A stretch of 37,727 nt of DNA from Pseudomonas borbori. Lineage in GTDB: Bacteria > Pseudomonadota > Gammaproteobacteria > Pseudomonadales > Pseudomonadaceae. The notes under the pieces are model-generated. The model had not been told where the DNA came from. It saw only the letters and a program-made list of their open reading frames with translations, and ran no database searches. The DNA lies in assembly GCF_900115555.1 (NCBI RefSeq), contig NZ_FOWX01000038.1:1-37727 (forward strand), given 5' to 3'. How positions within the stretch are numbered: the stretch's first letter is position 1; each line of letters begins with the position of its first letter. Below, piece after piece: positions 1 through 9,233 of the stretch. Both the position numbers and the translations under genes were made by a program.

Positions 1-519
1 TGTCATTCACCCTGGGCCAGCACCAGCGGCTGGCGCGCCGGGCTGCCGGCCGAAATCGACCTGCACCTGAGCTGCAATGGCGTCACGCACAAGGTGCGCG
101 CCAGCGGCGGCGCCCGATTGCAGGGCGACACGTTGTTCTGCAGCAGCCCGAGAGATGCCGAGGTTCAGCCAGACGCACTGCAACTACACCGGCACGCCAT
201 CCGCCAGGGCAATACCCTCTACCTGGAATGGCAGGGCGACCTGCACGCCGTCAGCCAGCTCGACCCGATCGCCGCCGTCGAAGCCAGCCACAGCCATCAC
301 GGTGGCCTGACCGCGCCGATGAATGGCAGCATCGTCCGTGTACTGGTCGAAGCCGGCCAGCAGGTCGAGGCCGGCACGGCCCTAGTGGTGCTGGAAGCGA
401 TGAAGATGGAGCACAGCATCCGCGCGCCCCATGCAGGCACGGTCAAGGCGCTGTACTGCAGCGAAGGCGAGATGGTCGGCGAAGGCGCCGTGCTGGTTGA
501 GTTGGAGGACAACGAATGA
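1..519 (+). CDS. liuD: Methylcrotonyl-CoA carboxylase biotin-containing alpha subunit, C-terminal part
   Basis: This is the end of an acyl-CoA carboxylase alpha subunit; the reading frame is open from base 1, so the gene begins outside the window. The last ~75 residues form a biotinyl (BCCP) domain: a TAPMNG start, a hinge, then EAMKMEHS, whose first lysine (codon 403-405) is the biotin attachment site. In this family the subunit carboxylates biotin with ATP and bicarbonate and hands the CO2 to a carboxyltransferase partner. The next gene overlaps by 4 bases and encodes HMG-CoA lyase, the order found in the Pseudomonas liu operon, so 3-methylcrotonyl-CoA (leucine breakdown) is the likely substrate. 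Only the biotinyl domain and part of the linker are visible, so substrate choice rests on context. Confidence 0.9.
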   Translation, partial: CHSPWASTSGWRAGLPAEIDLHLSCNGVTHKVRASGGARLQGDTLFCSSPRDAEVQPDALQLHRHAIRQGNTLYLEWQGDLHAVSQLDPIAAVEASHSHHGGLTAPMNGSIVRVLVEAGQQVEAGTALVVLEAMKMEHSIRAPHAGTVKALYCSEGEMVGEGAVLVELEDNE

Positions 520-1448
520 GCCTTCCTTCATCGGTCAGGATCGTCGAAGTCGGCCCGCGCGACGGCCTGCAAAATGAGAAACAGTCGATCAACGTGGCCG
601 ACAAGGTGCGCCTGATCGATGATCTGTCCGCCGCCGGCCTGTCCTATATCGAAGTCGGCAGCTTCGTCTCGCCCAAGTGGGTACCACAGATGGCCGGCAG
701 CGCTGAACTCTTCGCCCAGATTCAGCAATTGCCCGGCGTCACCTATGCGGCACTGGCGCCTAACCTGAAGGGTTTTGACGGAGCGCTGGCCGCCGGGGTC
801 AGAGAAGTGGCGGTATTCGCCGCCGCCTCCGAGGCCTTCTCGCAGAAAAATATCAACTGCTCGATTGGCGAAAGCCTTGAGCGCTTCGTGCCATTGATGG
901 AAGCCGCCAAGCAGCACGGCATCCGCGTGCGTGGCTACGTGTCCTGCGTGCTCGGCTGCCCTTACGAGGGCACCATCGCCCCCGCCCAAGTGGCGGATGT
1001 AGCCCGCGAGCTATACAACATGGGCTGCTACGAGATTTCCCTCGGCGACACCATCGGTGCCGGCACCGCCGGAGAAACCCGGCGCTTGATCGAAGTAGTC
1101 GGCAGCAAGGTACCGCGCAACAAGCTGGCCGGGCATTTCCACGACACCTACGGCCAGGCCTTGGCCAATATCTACGCCAGCCTACTGGAGGGCATCGAGG
1201 TGTTCGACAGCTCGGTCGCCGGCCTCGGCGGCTGCCCCTATGCCAAGGGTGCCACCGGCAATGTCGCTACCGAGGATGTGCTGTACCTACTCAATGGCCT
1301 GGGCATCGAAACCGCTATCGACCTGGACAAACTGATCGCCGCCGGTCAGCGCATCTGTACGGTACTGGGCCGCGAATCCGGCTCGCACGTAGCGCGAGCC
1401 CTAAGCAGACTTCAGACCAAAGAGCTAACCGCCCAAAAAACGCGATGA
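516..1448 (+). CDS. liuE: Hydroxymethylglutaryl-CoA lyase
   Basis: The 310-residue protein matches the TIM-barrel HMG-CoA lyase family in full length. It cleaves 3-hydroxy-3-methylglutaryl-CoA to acetyl-CoA and acetoacetate, the last dedicated step of leucine degradation. The N-terminus has EVGPRDGLQNE (metal and substrate site), the middle has GDTIGAGT, and GLGGCPYAKGATGN near residue 236 carries the expected catalytic cysteine (Cys240). The start overlaps the liuD stop as ATGA, implying translational coupling. The CoA-transferase gene follows after 13 bases, so its product acetoacetate can be activated directly by the next enzymes. Confidence 0.95.
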   Translation: MSLPSSVRIVEVGPRDGLQNEKQSINVADKVRLIDDLSAAGLSYIEVGSFVSPKWVPQMAGSAELFAQIQQLPGVTYAALAPNLKGFDGALAAGVREVAVFAAASEAFSQKNINCSIGESLERFVPLMEAAKQHGIRVRGYVSCVLGCPYEGTIAPAQVADVARELYNMGCYEISLGDTIGAGTAGETRRLIEVVGSKVPRNKLAGHFHDTYGQALANIYASLLEGIEVFDSSVAGLGGCPYAKGATGNVATEDVLYLLNGLGIETAIDLDKLIAAGQRICTVLGRESGSHVARALSRLQTKELTAQKTR

Positions 1449-1461
1449 GGAACTGCAAATT

Positions 1462-2160
1462 ATGAACAAGATCTACCCCAACGCCCATCACGCCCTCGAA
1501 GGGCTGGTGGAGGACGGTATGACCCTGGCCGTTGGCGGCTTCGGTCTATGCGGGATTCCCGAAGCTTTAATCGCGGCACTGCGCGACAGCGGCAAGCGCG
1601 AACTGACGGTAATTAGCAACAACGCCGGCGTCGATGGTTTTGGCCTCGGCCAGCTGCTGGAAACCCGGCAGATCCGTAAAATGATTTCCTCTTACGTGGG
1701 CGAGAACAAAGAGTTCGAGCGCCAGTATCTGGCGGGCGAACTGGAATTGGAGTTCACCCCGCAGGGCACCCTCGCTGAAAAGCTGCGCGCCGGCGGTGCC
1801 GGCATCCCCGCCTTCTTCACCAAAACCGGTTTTGGCACCCTGGTCGCCGAAGGTAAGGAGACCCGCCAGTTCGATGGCGAGTGGTACGTGATGGAACGCT
1901 CGTTGACCGCCGACATAGCGCTGATCAAAGCCTGGAAGGCGGATAAGTCCGGCAACCTGGTGTTCAACAAGACTGCACGAAACTTCAACCCACTGGCCGC
2001 TACGGCCGGCAAGATTTGCGTGGTGGAAGTCGAGGAAATCGTCGAGACCGGCGAGTTGGCGGCGGACCAGATCCACCTGCCAGGCGTCTACGTGCAACGC
2101 CTGGTGCTCAACGCCAGTCCGGAAAAACGTATCGAACAACGAACCCTGCGGAGCGTTTGA
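1462..2160 (+). CDS. 3-oxoacid CoA-transferase subunit A
   Basis: The 232-residue protein is the alpha subunit of a family I CoA-transferase (AtoD/ScoA type). With subunit B it moves CoA from a donor, usually succinyl-CoA or acetyl-CoA, to acetoacetate, giving acetoacetyl-CoA. The glycine-rich GGFGLCG motif is at residues 25-31 and an SNNAG segment follows near residue 51. The gene lies 13 bases after liuE and 2 bases before subunit B, so the three are almost certainly one transcript. The conserved GENKEFERQYLAGELELE stretch is typical of the succinyl-CoA:3-ketoacid type, but donor specificity cannot be settled from sequence. Confidence 0.93.
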   Translation: MNKIYPNAHHALEGLVEDGMTLAVGGFGLCGIPEALIAALRDSGKRELTVISNNAGVDGFGLGQLLETRQIRKMISSYVGENKEFERQYLAGELELEFTPQGTLAEKLRAGGAGIPAFFTKTGFGTLVAEGKETRQFDGEWYVMERSLTADIALIKAWKADKSGNLVFNKTARNFNPLAATAGKICVVEVEEIVETGELAADQIHLPGVYVQRLVLNASPEKRIEQRTLRSV

Positions 2161-2162
2161 TC

Positions 2163-2792
2163 ATGGCTTGGACACGCGAACAAATGGCGCGACGCGCCGC
2201 ACAGGAACTGCGCGACGGCTTCTATGTGAACCTTGGCATCGGCCTGCCGACCCTAGTGGCGAATTACATTCCCGCGGGCATGGACGTCTGGCTGCAAAGC
2301 GAGAATGGCCTACTAGGTATTGGTCCCTTCCCAGGCGCACACGAAGTCGACCCGGATCTGATCAACGCGGGTAAGCAGACGATCACCACCCTGCCCGGCA
2401 GCGCTTTCTTCGACAGCGCTGCGAGTTTCGCGATGATCCGCGGTGGCCATATCAACCTGTCGATCCTTGGTGCCATGCAGGTGTCCGAGCAAGGCGATCT
2501 GGCCAACTGGATGATTCCTGGCAAGATGGTCAAGGGCATGGGTGGCGCCATGGACCTGGTTGCGGGCGTCAAGCGCGTGGTGGTGCTTATGGAGCATTGC
2601 GCCAAGGGCGGTGTACACAAGATCCTCGAACGCTGCGACCTCCCTCTGACGGGTGTGGGCGTGGTCGACCGGATCATTACCGATCTGGCCGTTCTGGATG
2701 TAACAGAACAGGGCCTAAGACTGGTCGAGTTGGCCGAAGAGATTACCCTTGAAGAGCTTCAAGCAGCTACCGGCTGCCGAGTACTTATCTAG
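2163..2792 (+). CDS. 3-oxoacid CoA-transferase subunit B
   Basis: The 209-residue beta subunit carries the catalytic glutamate in QSENGLLGIGP (Glu47), which forms the covalent glutamyl-CoA intermediate in this family. The chosen start (MAWTREQ) lies 2 bases after the stop of subunit A; a longer in-frame extension upstream overlaps subunit A heavily and lacks homology-like features. The GSAFFDSAASFAMIRGGH and EHCAKGGVHKIL stretches are standard for the family. It should form a heteromer with subunit A and feed acetoacetyl-CoA to the thiolase downstream. Confidence 0.94.
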   Translation: MAWTREQMARRAAQELRDGFYVNLGIGLPTLVANYIPAGMDVWLQSENGLLGIGPFPGAHEVDPDLINAGKQTITTLPGSAFFDSAASFAMIRGGHINLSILGAMQVSEQGDLANWMIPGKMVKGMGGAMDLVAGVKRVVVLMEHCAKGGVHKILERCDLPLTGVGVVDRIITDLAVLDVTEQGLRLVELAEEITLEELQAATGCRVLI

Positions 2793-2862
2793 TAATGATA
2801 AAGCTAGCTCGCGGCAGCTATCCCCAACTCAACTGGCGCAATTTTTCTGCCTACTAGCAGAA

Positions 2863-2897
2863 CGTGGCGCACACATTATGAGCGTAATTGCGCCACG
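2863..2897. terminator. Inverted repeat between CoA-transferase and thiolase genes
   Basis: A 9-base perfect inverted repeat, CGTGGCGCA at 2863-2871 and TGCGCCACG at 2889-2897, with a 17-base loop, precedes CCTTTT and lies 20 bases before the thiolase start. It could be a weak terminator or attenuator partly separating the thiolase from the upstream operon, or a regulator site. No strong U-tract follows, so termination is uncertain. Confidence 0.4.
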
Positions 2898-2917
2898 CCT
2901 TTTATCTGGAGCAAATC

Positions 2918-4099
2918 ATGCAAGACGTAGTCATCGTAGCTGCAACCCGAACCGCCATAGGCGCCTTCCAAGGCGCCCTGGCCAATGTCAGCGCCGTCGA
3001 GCTGGGCAGCATCGTCATTCGCGCCCTGCTCGAGAAAACCGGCCTGGACCCGGCCAGCGTCGATGAAGTGATCCTCGGTCAGGTTCTCACCGCTGGATGT
3101 GGGCAGAACCCGGCACGGCAGTCGGCGATCAATGCCGGACTACCGCATAGCGTGCCCGCCCTGACCGTCAATAAACTCTGCGGTTCGGGCCTGAAAACCG
3201 TGACCATGGCTGCCCAGGCGATCCGCTGTGGCGACGCCGACGTGATTATCGCCGGCGGCACGGAGAGCATGAGCCTGGCGCCCTATGTCCTGGCCAAGGC
3301 CCGTACCGGCCTGCGCATGGGCCACGCGCAACTGGCCGACTCGCTGCTGCAGGACGGCCTGCTCGATGCCTTCAACGACTACCACATGGGCATAACCGCG
3401 GAAAACCTGGTCGACTGCTACAACCTGACCCGCGAAGAGCAGGACAACTACGCCGCCCGCTCCCAACGCCTGGCCTGCGCAGCCATCGAAGCCGGCCGCT
3501 TCTGCGATGAGATCACCCCGGTGGCGATCCCACAGCGCAAGGGCGAGCCCCTGCTGTTCGCCACGGACGAGCAACCTCGCGCGCAAACATCTGCCGAGTC
3601 GCTGGCCACGCTCAAGCCCGCCTTCAAGAAAGACGGCAGCGTCACCGCCGGCAACTCTTCGACCATCAATGACGGCGCCGCCGCAGTGTTGTTGATGAGT
3701 GCCGCCAAGGCCAAGGCGCTCGGCCTGCCCGTGATGGCCACCATCCAGAGCTACGCCAGTGCCGGTGTAGACCCGCAGATCATGGGCATCGGTCCGGTAC
3801 CGGCGAGCAATAAGTGCCTGGAGAAAGCCGGCTGGAGTCTGGCCGACCTCGATCTGATCGAAGCCAACGAAGCCTTCGCCGCCCAGGCCCTGTCGGTTGG
3901 CAAAGAACTGGGCTGGGATATCGACAAGGTCAATGTCAACGGCGGCGCCATCGCCCTTGGCCATCCCATTGGCGCATCGGGCTGTCGGGTACTGGTTAGT
4001 TTGCTACACGAAATGATTCGCCGTGATGCCAAAAAAGGCCTTGCCACTCTGTGCATTGGCGGCGGTCAAGGTGTAGCGCTGGCACTTTCCAGGCAGTAA
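2918..4099 (+). CDS. atoB: Acetyl-CoA C-acetyltransferase (thiolase)
   Basis: The 393-residue protein is a full-length biosynthetic/degradative type II thiolase that splits acetoacetyl-CoA with CoA into two acetyl-CoA (reversible). The nucleophilic cysteine is in VNKLCGSG (Cys88); the other catalytic residues are His349 in GGAIALGHPIGASG and Cys379 in LCIGGGQG. The start MQDVVIVAA is preceded by a GGAG-like site in CTGGAGCAAATC. It completes the route leucine to HMG-CoA to acetoacetate to acetoacetyl-CoA to acetyl-CoA begun upstream. The gap of 125 bases with an inverted repeat suggests some independent control. A role in polyhydroxyalkanoate or ketone-body metabolism is also possible. Confidence 0.93.
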   Translation: MQDVVIVAATRTAIGAFQGALANVSAVELGSIVIRALLEKTGLDPASVDEVILGQVLTAGCGQNPARQSAINAGLPHSVPALTVNKLCGSGLKTVTMAAQAIRCGDADVIIAGGTESMSLAPYVLAKARTGLRMGHAQLADSLLQDGLLDAFNDYHMGITAENLVDCYNLTREEQDNYAARSQRLACAAIEAGRFCDEITPVAIPQRKGEPLLFATDEQPRAQTSAESLATLKPAFKKDGSVTAGNSSTINDGAAAVLLMSAAKAKALGLPVMATIQSYASAGVDPQIMGIGPVPASNKCLEKAGWSLADLDLIEANEAFAAQALSVGKELGWDIDKVNVNGGAIALGHPIGASGCRVLVSLLHEMIRRDAKKGLATLCIGGGQGVALALSRQ

Positions 4100-4111
4100 G
4101 CCTTAACGGCT

Positions 4112-4163
4112 CGGCCAGCCAGCTGTAAAGGACCTACGTGCAGTCTTCAGCTGGCTTGGCCCG
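4112..4163. promoter_or_regulatory. Long imperfect inverted repeat upstream of tetR gene
   Basis: CGGCCAGCCAGCTG at 4112-4125 can pair with CAGCTGGCTTGGCCCG at 4148-4163, with one bulge. It lies just after the thiolase stop and 29 bases before the regulator start. It may be the thiolase terminator (no clear T-run) or a TetR-type operator. Confidence 0.35.
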
Positions 4164-4192
4164 AACCCACAAACTCGGTAATGGAGATTTTC

Positions 4193-4831
4193 ATGGCGCC
4201 CAGCAATTTGCCAATGAACAAGGCAACTCCTGATGTAATCCTTGCTGCACCACACTTACAAGTGCGTAACATCGCGCTCACTCTGTTCGCTGAACAAGGC
4301 TATCAGAGTGTCAGCCTAAGAAAACTGGCAAGCGCATTGGGTATCCAGGCCGGCTCCCTCTACAACCACATCGCATGCAAACAAGACTTATTGTTCGAAC
4401 TGATAGATGAACACGAGAGCGATTTACTCGATGCGCTTGAAACGAGTGTATTGAGCAACGCGAAACCATTAGAGAAGCTGCTGGCATACATTCGAGCACA
4501 TATCGACTTCAACGTTGGGCATGCGCACCGTCGTTCAATCGCTCAACTCGAATTCAGAAATCTAAGCCCCAGCCAGCAGAGGGTGATCCTTACGACACGT
4601 CAGATGCAAACGAATATTCTGTCGAACATAGTCAACCAGGGAATTCAACAAAATGCATTCAACCAAATACAATTTAAAGCGACGGAAACATTATTGCTCG
4701 CCATGCTCAACGAAGCCGCTTTTATGATCAGCACAGACAGAAGCGCAGCACTCGACGACACCATATATTCACTGCAAAAAATCATAACAGCCTTATTACG
4801 CACCGACTCAACAAAGATCAAATTATCATAG
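4193..4831 (+). CDS. TetR/AcrR-family transcriptional regulator
   Basis: The 212-residue protein has an N-terminal TetR helix-turn-helix: a first helix leading to LFAEQGYQSVSLRKLASALGIQAGSLYNHIACKQDLL. The C-terminal ~140 residues form a helical ligand-binding domain resembling the TetR C-terminal type often linked to acyl-CoA metabolism (HRRSIAQLEFRNLSP). The start at 4193 is chosen because GGAG at 4183-4186 is correctly placed for it; an upstream ATG at 4181 overlaps that site. It is co-directional with and directly downstream of the catabolic genes, so control of that operon or of the thiolase is plausible but inferred. Its codon use is more AT-rich than the upstream genes. Confidence 0.88.
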   Translation: MAPSNLPMNKATPDVILAAPHLQVRNIALTLFAEQGYQSVSLRKLASALGIQAGSLYNHIACKQDLLFELIDEHESDLLDALETSVLSNAKPLEKLLAYIRAHIDFNVGHAHRRSIAQLEFRNLSPSQQRVILTTRQMQTNILSNIVNQGIQQNAFNQIQFKATETLLLAMLNEAAFMISTDRSAALDDTIYSLQKIITALLRTDSTKIKLS

Positions 4832-5286
4832 CTATATCAAGACTGGTGTTTTACAAGGTCAGTTGCACAATGACACATCAAGACACCATCCTTGCTCTCC
4901 TACTCGCAGCGCGAATCCATGGCACACAGAAGGCAGTCAATACTACAGCTCAACGCTGTGCAAAACTGTTACCGAAACCCAAACGCACGCTAATGCTCAC
5001 CGCAGCCGAAAAGCCCACGTCCAATGACCATGATTGCCATCTTAAGAGATGGTCTTGGCGAGAATAACAAACTAACCCGTGAACAAATCATCTGACCTGA
5101 CCGACACTGGACATGCATGAGATCTAAGGGTTAAGGCAAAACTGGAACCGCCTATCCAGCCCACTTCAACATCAATAAAACGACGAGCGGCGGAGTACCT
5201 CCATTGACCCGCTGAAGAAAGGTGATACCTTAAGCCTACGGACAATCATCAGCCATCACTACAATAACAAAAAAGTGAGCACGCCA
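4832..5286. other. Gene-poor stretch after tetR
   Basis: No convincing gene is seen. A 73-codon open frame (4846-5067, plus) lacks a ribosome-binding site and any recognisable motif, so it is not called. The composition is more AT-rich than the surrounding chromosome, which fits a region of past insertion. Confidence 0.5.
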
Positions 5287-5451
5287 ATGAAAACAATCAT
5301 AAGTACCGTTTTTTGCTTTTCGCTCATACTCACTGGATGCGCGGAATTTAATGAAGCGAATCCAGGCACTCACCTAACCACCAACCAATGCCATGAACAT
5401 AAGAGCGGGTGCACGCATAACGCAACCGCTTCATGGAGCAATATATTTTGA
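5287..5451 (+). CDS. Small putative lipoprotein, 54 residues
   Basis: A short open frame begins MKTIISTVFCFSLILTGC: two-residue basic start, hydrophobic core, and a lipobox LTGC with Cys18 as the expected lipidation site. The mature peptide would be only about 36 residues and includes two further cysteines and several histidines (NQCHEHKSGC). The ribosome-binding site is weak. No family is recognised. It ends right where the IS5-type remnant begins, so the original C-terminus may have been lost and the present stop provided by later sequence. Confidence 0.45.
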   Translation: MKTIISTVFCFSLILTGCAEFNEANPGTHLTTNQCHEHKSGCTHNATASWSNIF

Positions 5452-6137
5452 TGTACACGATCCATTCAACAGGTTCGACAGCGCGAACGGCATCACCAAC
5501 TGCGCGGTGTTCTCCGCCCGGCCCCGGAAGCGCACCTTCATTTAGCCGAACTGACGCTTGATCACCCGGACCGGATGCTCGACCTTGGCCCGCACCTGCG
5601 CCGTGGCCTTCTCGATCTTGCGCTTGGCTTTGTACAGGGCACTGCGCTTGCCCAGTTTCTGATCGGTGCGGCGGGCCGCGCCCCGCCAGATGACCTGGTG
5701 GCCCTCATGTTCGGGGCGTTTCTCCACTCCGGCGTAGCCGGTATCGGCACACTCCACGTTTTCCTCGCCGTGCAGCAACTGATCGACCTGGGTGACATCG
5801 GCCCCCTTGGCCGCCGCGCCACCCCGCTGTGCACCAAGCCCAACTCAGCAACAACACCAATGTGCGCCTTCATGCCGCAGTATCACTGATTGCCTTTCTT
5901 AGCCTGGTGCATCTCCGGGTCGCGCTTACCGTCCTGGTTCTTGATCGAACTCGGCGCGTGGATCAGCGTGGCATCGACGATGGTGCGCTGGTGCAGCGAC
6001 AAGCCGCGATCCCCCAGATAGCCGTTGATCACGGCCAGAATCCCAGCCGCCAGTTCGTATTTCTCCAGCAGGCGTCGGGAGTTGAGGATAGTGGTTTCGT
6101 CGGGAATGCGCACGAAGCCATCGAACCACTCGACCTT

Positions 6138-6145
<8 letters not shown>
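5450..6145 (-). pseudogene. Decayed IS5-family transposase
   Basis: Read on the minus strand, pieces of an IS5-type DDE transposase can be pieced together. The N-terminal side is IPDETTILNSRRLLEKYELA...DATLIHAPSSIKNQDGKRDPEMHQAKKGNQ. A TGA at about 5883-5885 replaces a conserved Trp (expected KKGNQWYFGMKAHIGV). The frame then shifts within about 5780-5860 and continues as LLHGEENVECADTGYAGVEKRPEHEGH to VEHPVRVIKRQFG, where a TAA replaces the conserved Tyr, followed by MKVRFRGRAENTAQLV near 5450-5541. At least two nonsense codons and one frameshift make it non-functional. The extreme N-terminus is missing where the IS1182-type fragment begins. Confidence 0.85.
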
Positions 6146-6685
<540 letters not shown>

Positions 6686-6734
6686 TGGCTGATAATGGAC
6701 AAGCTCATTTATCGGATACCGACATACTGCGCCA

Positions 6735-6902
6735 ACAGCCTATGGCGCCCATGCCGAGTACGTGACCGCTACGGAGCAGTTCGCCGAGGCGTTCCAGCGT
6801 GCGCAGGCATCAGGCAAACCGGCGCTGATCGAGATCCGTATCGATCCGGATATCATTTCGCCGAACACCACCATCACCGCGATTCGAGCCGCAGCGAAAT
6901 AA
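6735..6902 (+). pseudogene. C-terminal remnant of a thiamine-diphosphate enzyme (acetolactate-synthase-like)
   Basis: The frame running to the TAA at 6900-6902 reads YGAHAEYVTATEQFAEAFQRAQ, then SGKPALIEIRIDPDIISP and TTITAIRAAAK. This is the standard end of acetolactate-synthase-like ThDP enzymes, where the YGAHGEYV and KPALIEI stretches are conserved. The first ~500 codons are absent, replaced by the transposase debris. A strong terminator follows, as expected for the end of an original transcription unit. Confidence 0.75.
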
Positions 6903-6961
6903 ACGCCCCCCTGGTGTTTATCGGGCCGAGTGAGAACCAAGTTCTCGGCCGGCTCGAGAAA

Positions 6962-6995
6962 GCAAAGAAGCCGCCCTTATCGGCGGCTTCTTTGC
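6962..6995 (+). terminator. Rho-independent terminator
   Basis: A perfect 14-base inverted repeat (GCAAAGAAGCCGCC at 6962-6975, GGCGGCTTCTTTGC at 6982-6995) encloses a 6-base loop and has A-rich and T-rich arm ends, so it may work in both directions. It follows the remnant of the ThDP enzyme gene. Confidence 0.9.
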
Positions 6996-7165
6996 CATCG
7001 GTTATGCGCAGTGCCGGGGCTCGGTGATCTATCCGAAACTGGCTGCAGGCCGACCATCCAAGAGCGCGGAAGAATTGGCCCCGCCCTCACAACAGGTGGT
7101 GGACCAGCTGACCCGTAGATTGCCGGTGCCATCACTACAGAGAAACGCTGACCCTCGGAGTAACC

Positions 7166-8422
7166 ATGACTGTCCCTCAGGCTGCCCGTACCCTGCACCC
7201 GTTGCGCTTTGAACTGCACAACGAACTGCACGCCCGCCCCTCGATCTACTTCAACGAGCCGGCCCACGTCTATTACCTGACGCTACTCGAGCAAGGCAAC
7301 GCCCTGGACCGGCTTATCGAAGCACTCGACAGCCGCGCTCTAGGCGAAAGCCCGCCGACGTCGCCTCAAGGACTGATCACGCTGGACGGCTATTCGACGA
7401 AATGGGAGCGGCACACTGAGTTCCTCTCCATCACCATGGTCGTGCCCAAGTCGGCTCACTCGGAGTTCTGGCCGCCATTACCCCACAGCCTCGCCGCCCT
7501 CATCTGCGGCCATGAACACCTCCTGGTCGAATGCTCGCAGATCCTGGTGGAGTCCGAGGAGGAGTGGGAGGGCAATACGGTTCGCTACGGTTTCAAGGCC
7601 CCATCGGGATCGCAAATCGGGGCCGGGGATGCCGTCGTCTGGAGCGACTTCAGATTGTCACCCGACGGCGTGAACCGCATCCTGCTGATCAACAAGACAC
7701 TGAACGCCTATCGGCTCGGTCGCATGGTCAGGCGCCTGCTGGAAATCGAGACGTACCGCATGATGGCGTCGCTCGCCTTGCCGGTCGCCAAGGACGTGGT
7801 CACGTCCCTGAAGGGTTTCGAGCGCGAATTGACCGAACTGTCCGACCAGAACGCCCACTCCAGCAGCGACGCCCGGCAAATCCTGAAGAGCATCTCCGAC
7901 CTGTCCGCCCGGATCGTCCGGCAGACCGCCAAGACCCGCCTGCGCTTCAGCGCCGCCGAAGCCTATGCCCAGATCGTGTTCGAGCGCATAACCGAGCTGC
8001 GCGAAGCCCATGTCGAAGGCCGGCAGCGATTGGGCGTGTTCATCGAGCGCCGCCTCAGACCGACCGTCCGCTACTGCTCGGTAACCCAGCAACGGCTGGA
8101 GCGCCTCAACGAAAGCGTCGCCAACCTTGGCGAACTCCTGCAGACCCGCGTGCAAGTTGAGGTCGAGGAACAGAACTGCGCCATCCTACAGAGCCTGAAT
8201 GCCCGAGCCACGACTCAGATAAAAATCCTGAAAGCGGTCGAGGGGCTATCGATCATCGCCATCAGCTACTACCTGCTGGGCCTGCTCAAGCTCCTGTATG
8301 AGGGCGCACACGGCATGGGGCTCGAGCTTTCGCCCAGGGATGCGAGCCTGTACGCGGCACCCATGGTCGTGCTGATCATCGGCACGATCGCCCACCGCAT
8401 AAGGAAGGCTCAACGCGATTAG
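7166..8422 (+). CDS. DUF3422 family membrane protein
   Basis: The 418-residue protein fits the DUF3422 family over its full length; the start LHPLRFELHNELHARPSI is the typical family opening. A mixed N-terminal region (1-190) is followed by a long helical, probably coiled-coil segment (about 200-345). Two C-terminal hydrophobic spans (near GLSIIAISYYLLGLLKLLY and APMVVLIIGTIAHRI) anchor it in the inner membrane. CGGAG precedes the start. The biochemical function is unknown. It stands alone after the terminator and ahead of the mobile-element backbone, so it may be the last chromosomal gene on this side. Confidence 0.88.
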   Translation: MTVPQAARTLHPLRFELHNELHARPSIYFNEPAHVYYLTLLEQGNALDRLIEALDSRALGESPPTSPQGLITLDGYSTKWERHTEFLSITMVVPKSAHSEFWPPLPHSLAALICGHEHLLVECSQILVESEEEWEGNTVRYGFKAPSGSQIGAGDAVVWSDFRLSPDGVNRILLINKTLNAYRLGRMVRRLLEIETYRMMASLALPVAKDVVTSLKGFERELTELSDQNAHSSSDARQILKSISDLSARIVRQTAKTRLRFSAAEAYAQIVFERITELREAHVEGRQRLGVFIERRLRPTVRYCSVTQQRLERLNESVANLGELLQTRVQVEVEEQNCAILQSLNARATTQIKILKAVEGLSIIAISYYLLGLLKLLYEGAHGMGLELSPRDASLYAAPMVVLIIGTIAHRIRKAQRD

Positions 8423-8721
8423 CGGAGGCTAACGTCGAGGTGACACATGATCCCCCTGCGCCCACGCTTCGGGCCTTCTGGCTTTGATCCCTGACGCCTC
8501 CGGCCCTTTGGGCCTGCGCGCTCCGCTTGCTGGTGGCACCCATGAGATTGGTGGAGTAACGGTCTTGCTGTTCCCTCTCACCCTATCACGGCGTTCTCGC
8601 CGTCAAGGGCTGCTCGCGCTCTGCGCGCTTGCGGCGGGGCCGGCTATCGCCCCCTGACTGCTGCGCTGCGCCGTGCTGGCCGGGAGCCGGGCAATTCCGC
8701 CCGAGTAACCGGAGCACGATC
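8423..8721 (+). promoter_or_regulatory. Structured leader upstream of the radC-like gene
   Basis: This 300-base stretch has no gene but several clean hairpins: GGCCC-TTT-GGGCC at 8502-8514 and ACGGCG-TTCT-CGCCGT at 8588-8603, among other GC-rich pairings. Structured RNAs (the radC motif class) are known ahead of radC-type genes in integrative conjugative elements. I cannot confirm membership by eye. It also marks the apparent left start of the element backbone. Confidence 0.4.
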
Positions 8722-9228
8722 ATGTCGCAGCTTTCTCTCGCTTTTGACTCCTCCCTGCTGATTCGCGACGAGCAAGGTCGCTATCTGCCGGCCACTGCCG
8801 ACCAGATCCTGGCGGCTGCTCGCAAGGTCATCGATCTGAAGGCCCAACGCGGTGCTGCCTTCACTTCGCCGGAACTGGTCAAGGAGTACCTGATCGCCAA
8901 GCTGGCAGGCTTCGAACACGAGGTTTTCGCGGCGCTGTTTCTGGATGCCAAGCATCACCTGATCGAATACGTGGAGATGTTTCGCGGCACCATCGATAGC
9001 GCTTCGGTCTACCCGCGCGAAGTAGTCAAGGAAGCACTGCGGCTGAATGCGGCTGCGGTGATCTTCTCGCACAACCATCCAAGCGGACACCCTGAGCCAA
9101 GCCAGGCGGACAAAATCCTGACGCAACGTCTCAAGGAGACGTTGGCGCTCATCGAAGTGCGCTCGCTGGATCACATCATCGTGGCAGGCCAGCGCACAGT
9201 GTCCTTTGCCGAGCGTGGGTTGCTCTGA
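8722..9228 (+). CDS. RadC-like JAB/MPN-domain protein
   Basis: The 168-residue protein carries the JAMM-type metal motif FSHNHPSGHPEPSQAD (His117, His119, Asp130) in a RadC/UPF0758 fold. Chromosomal RadC proteins are longer; this is the short form carried on Tn4371-like integrative elements and plasmids. The family has no proven role in DNA repair; a peptidase or nucleic-acid-related role is suspected. The start at 8722 (MSQLSLAFDSS) has CCGGAG upstream; longer frames run into the leader. A strong terminator follows directly. Confidence 0.9.
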   Translation: MSQLSLAFDSSLLIRDEQGRYLPATADQILAAARKVIDLKAQRGAAFTSPELVKEYLIAKLAGFEHEVFAALFLDAKHHLIEYVEMFRGTIDSASVYPREVVKEALRLNAAAVIFSHNHPSGHPEPSQADKILTQRLKETLALIEVRSLDHIIVAGQRTVSFAERGLL

Positions 9229-9233
9229 TCACC

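Noticed and set aside
4846..5067. A 73-codon plus frame after the tetR gene
   Set aside because: It has no ribosome-binding site, no motif and an unusual composition; chance open frame more likely.
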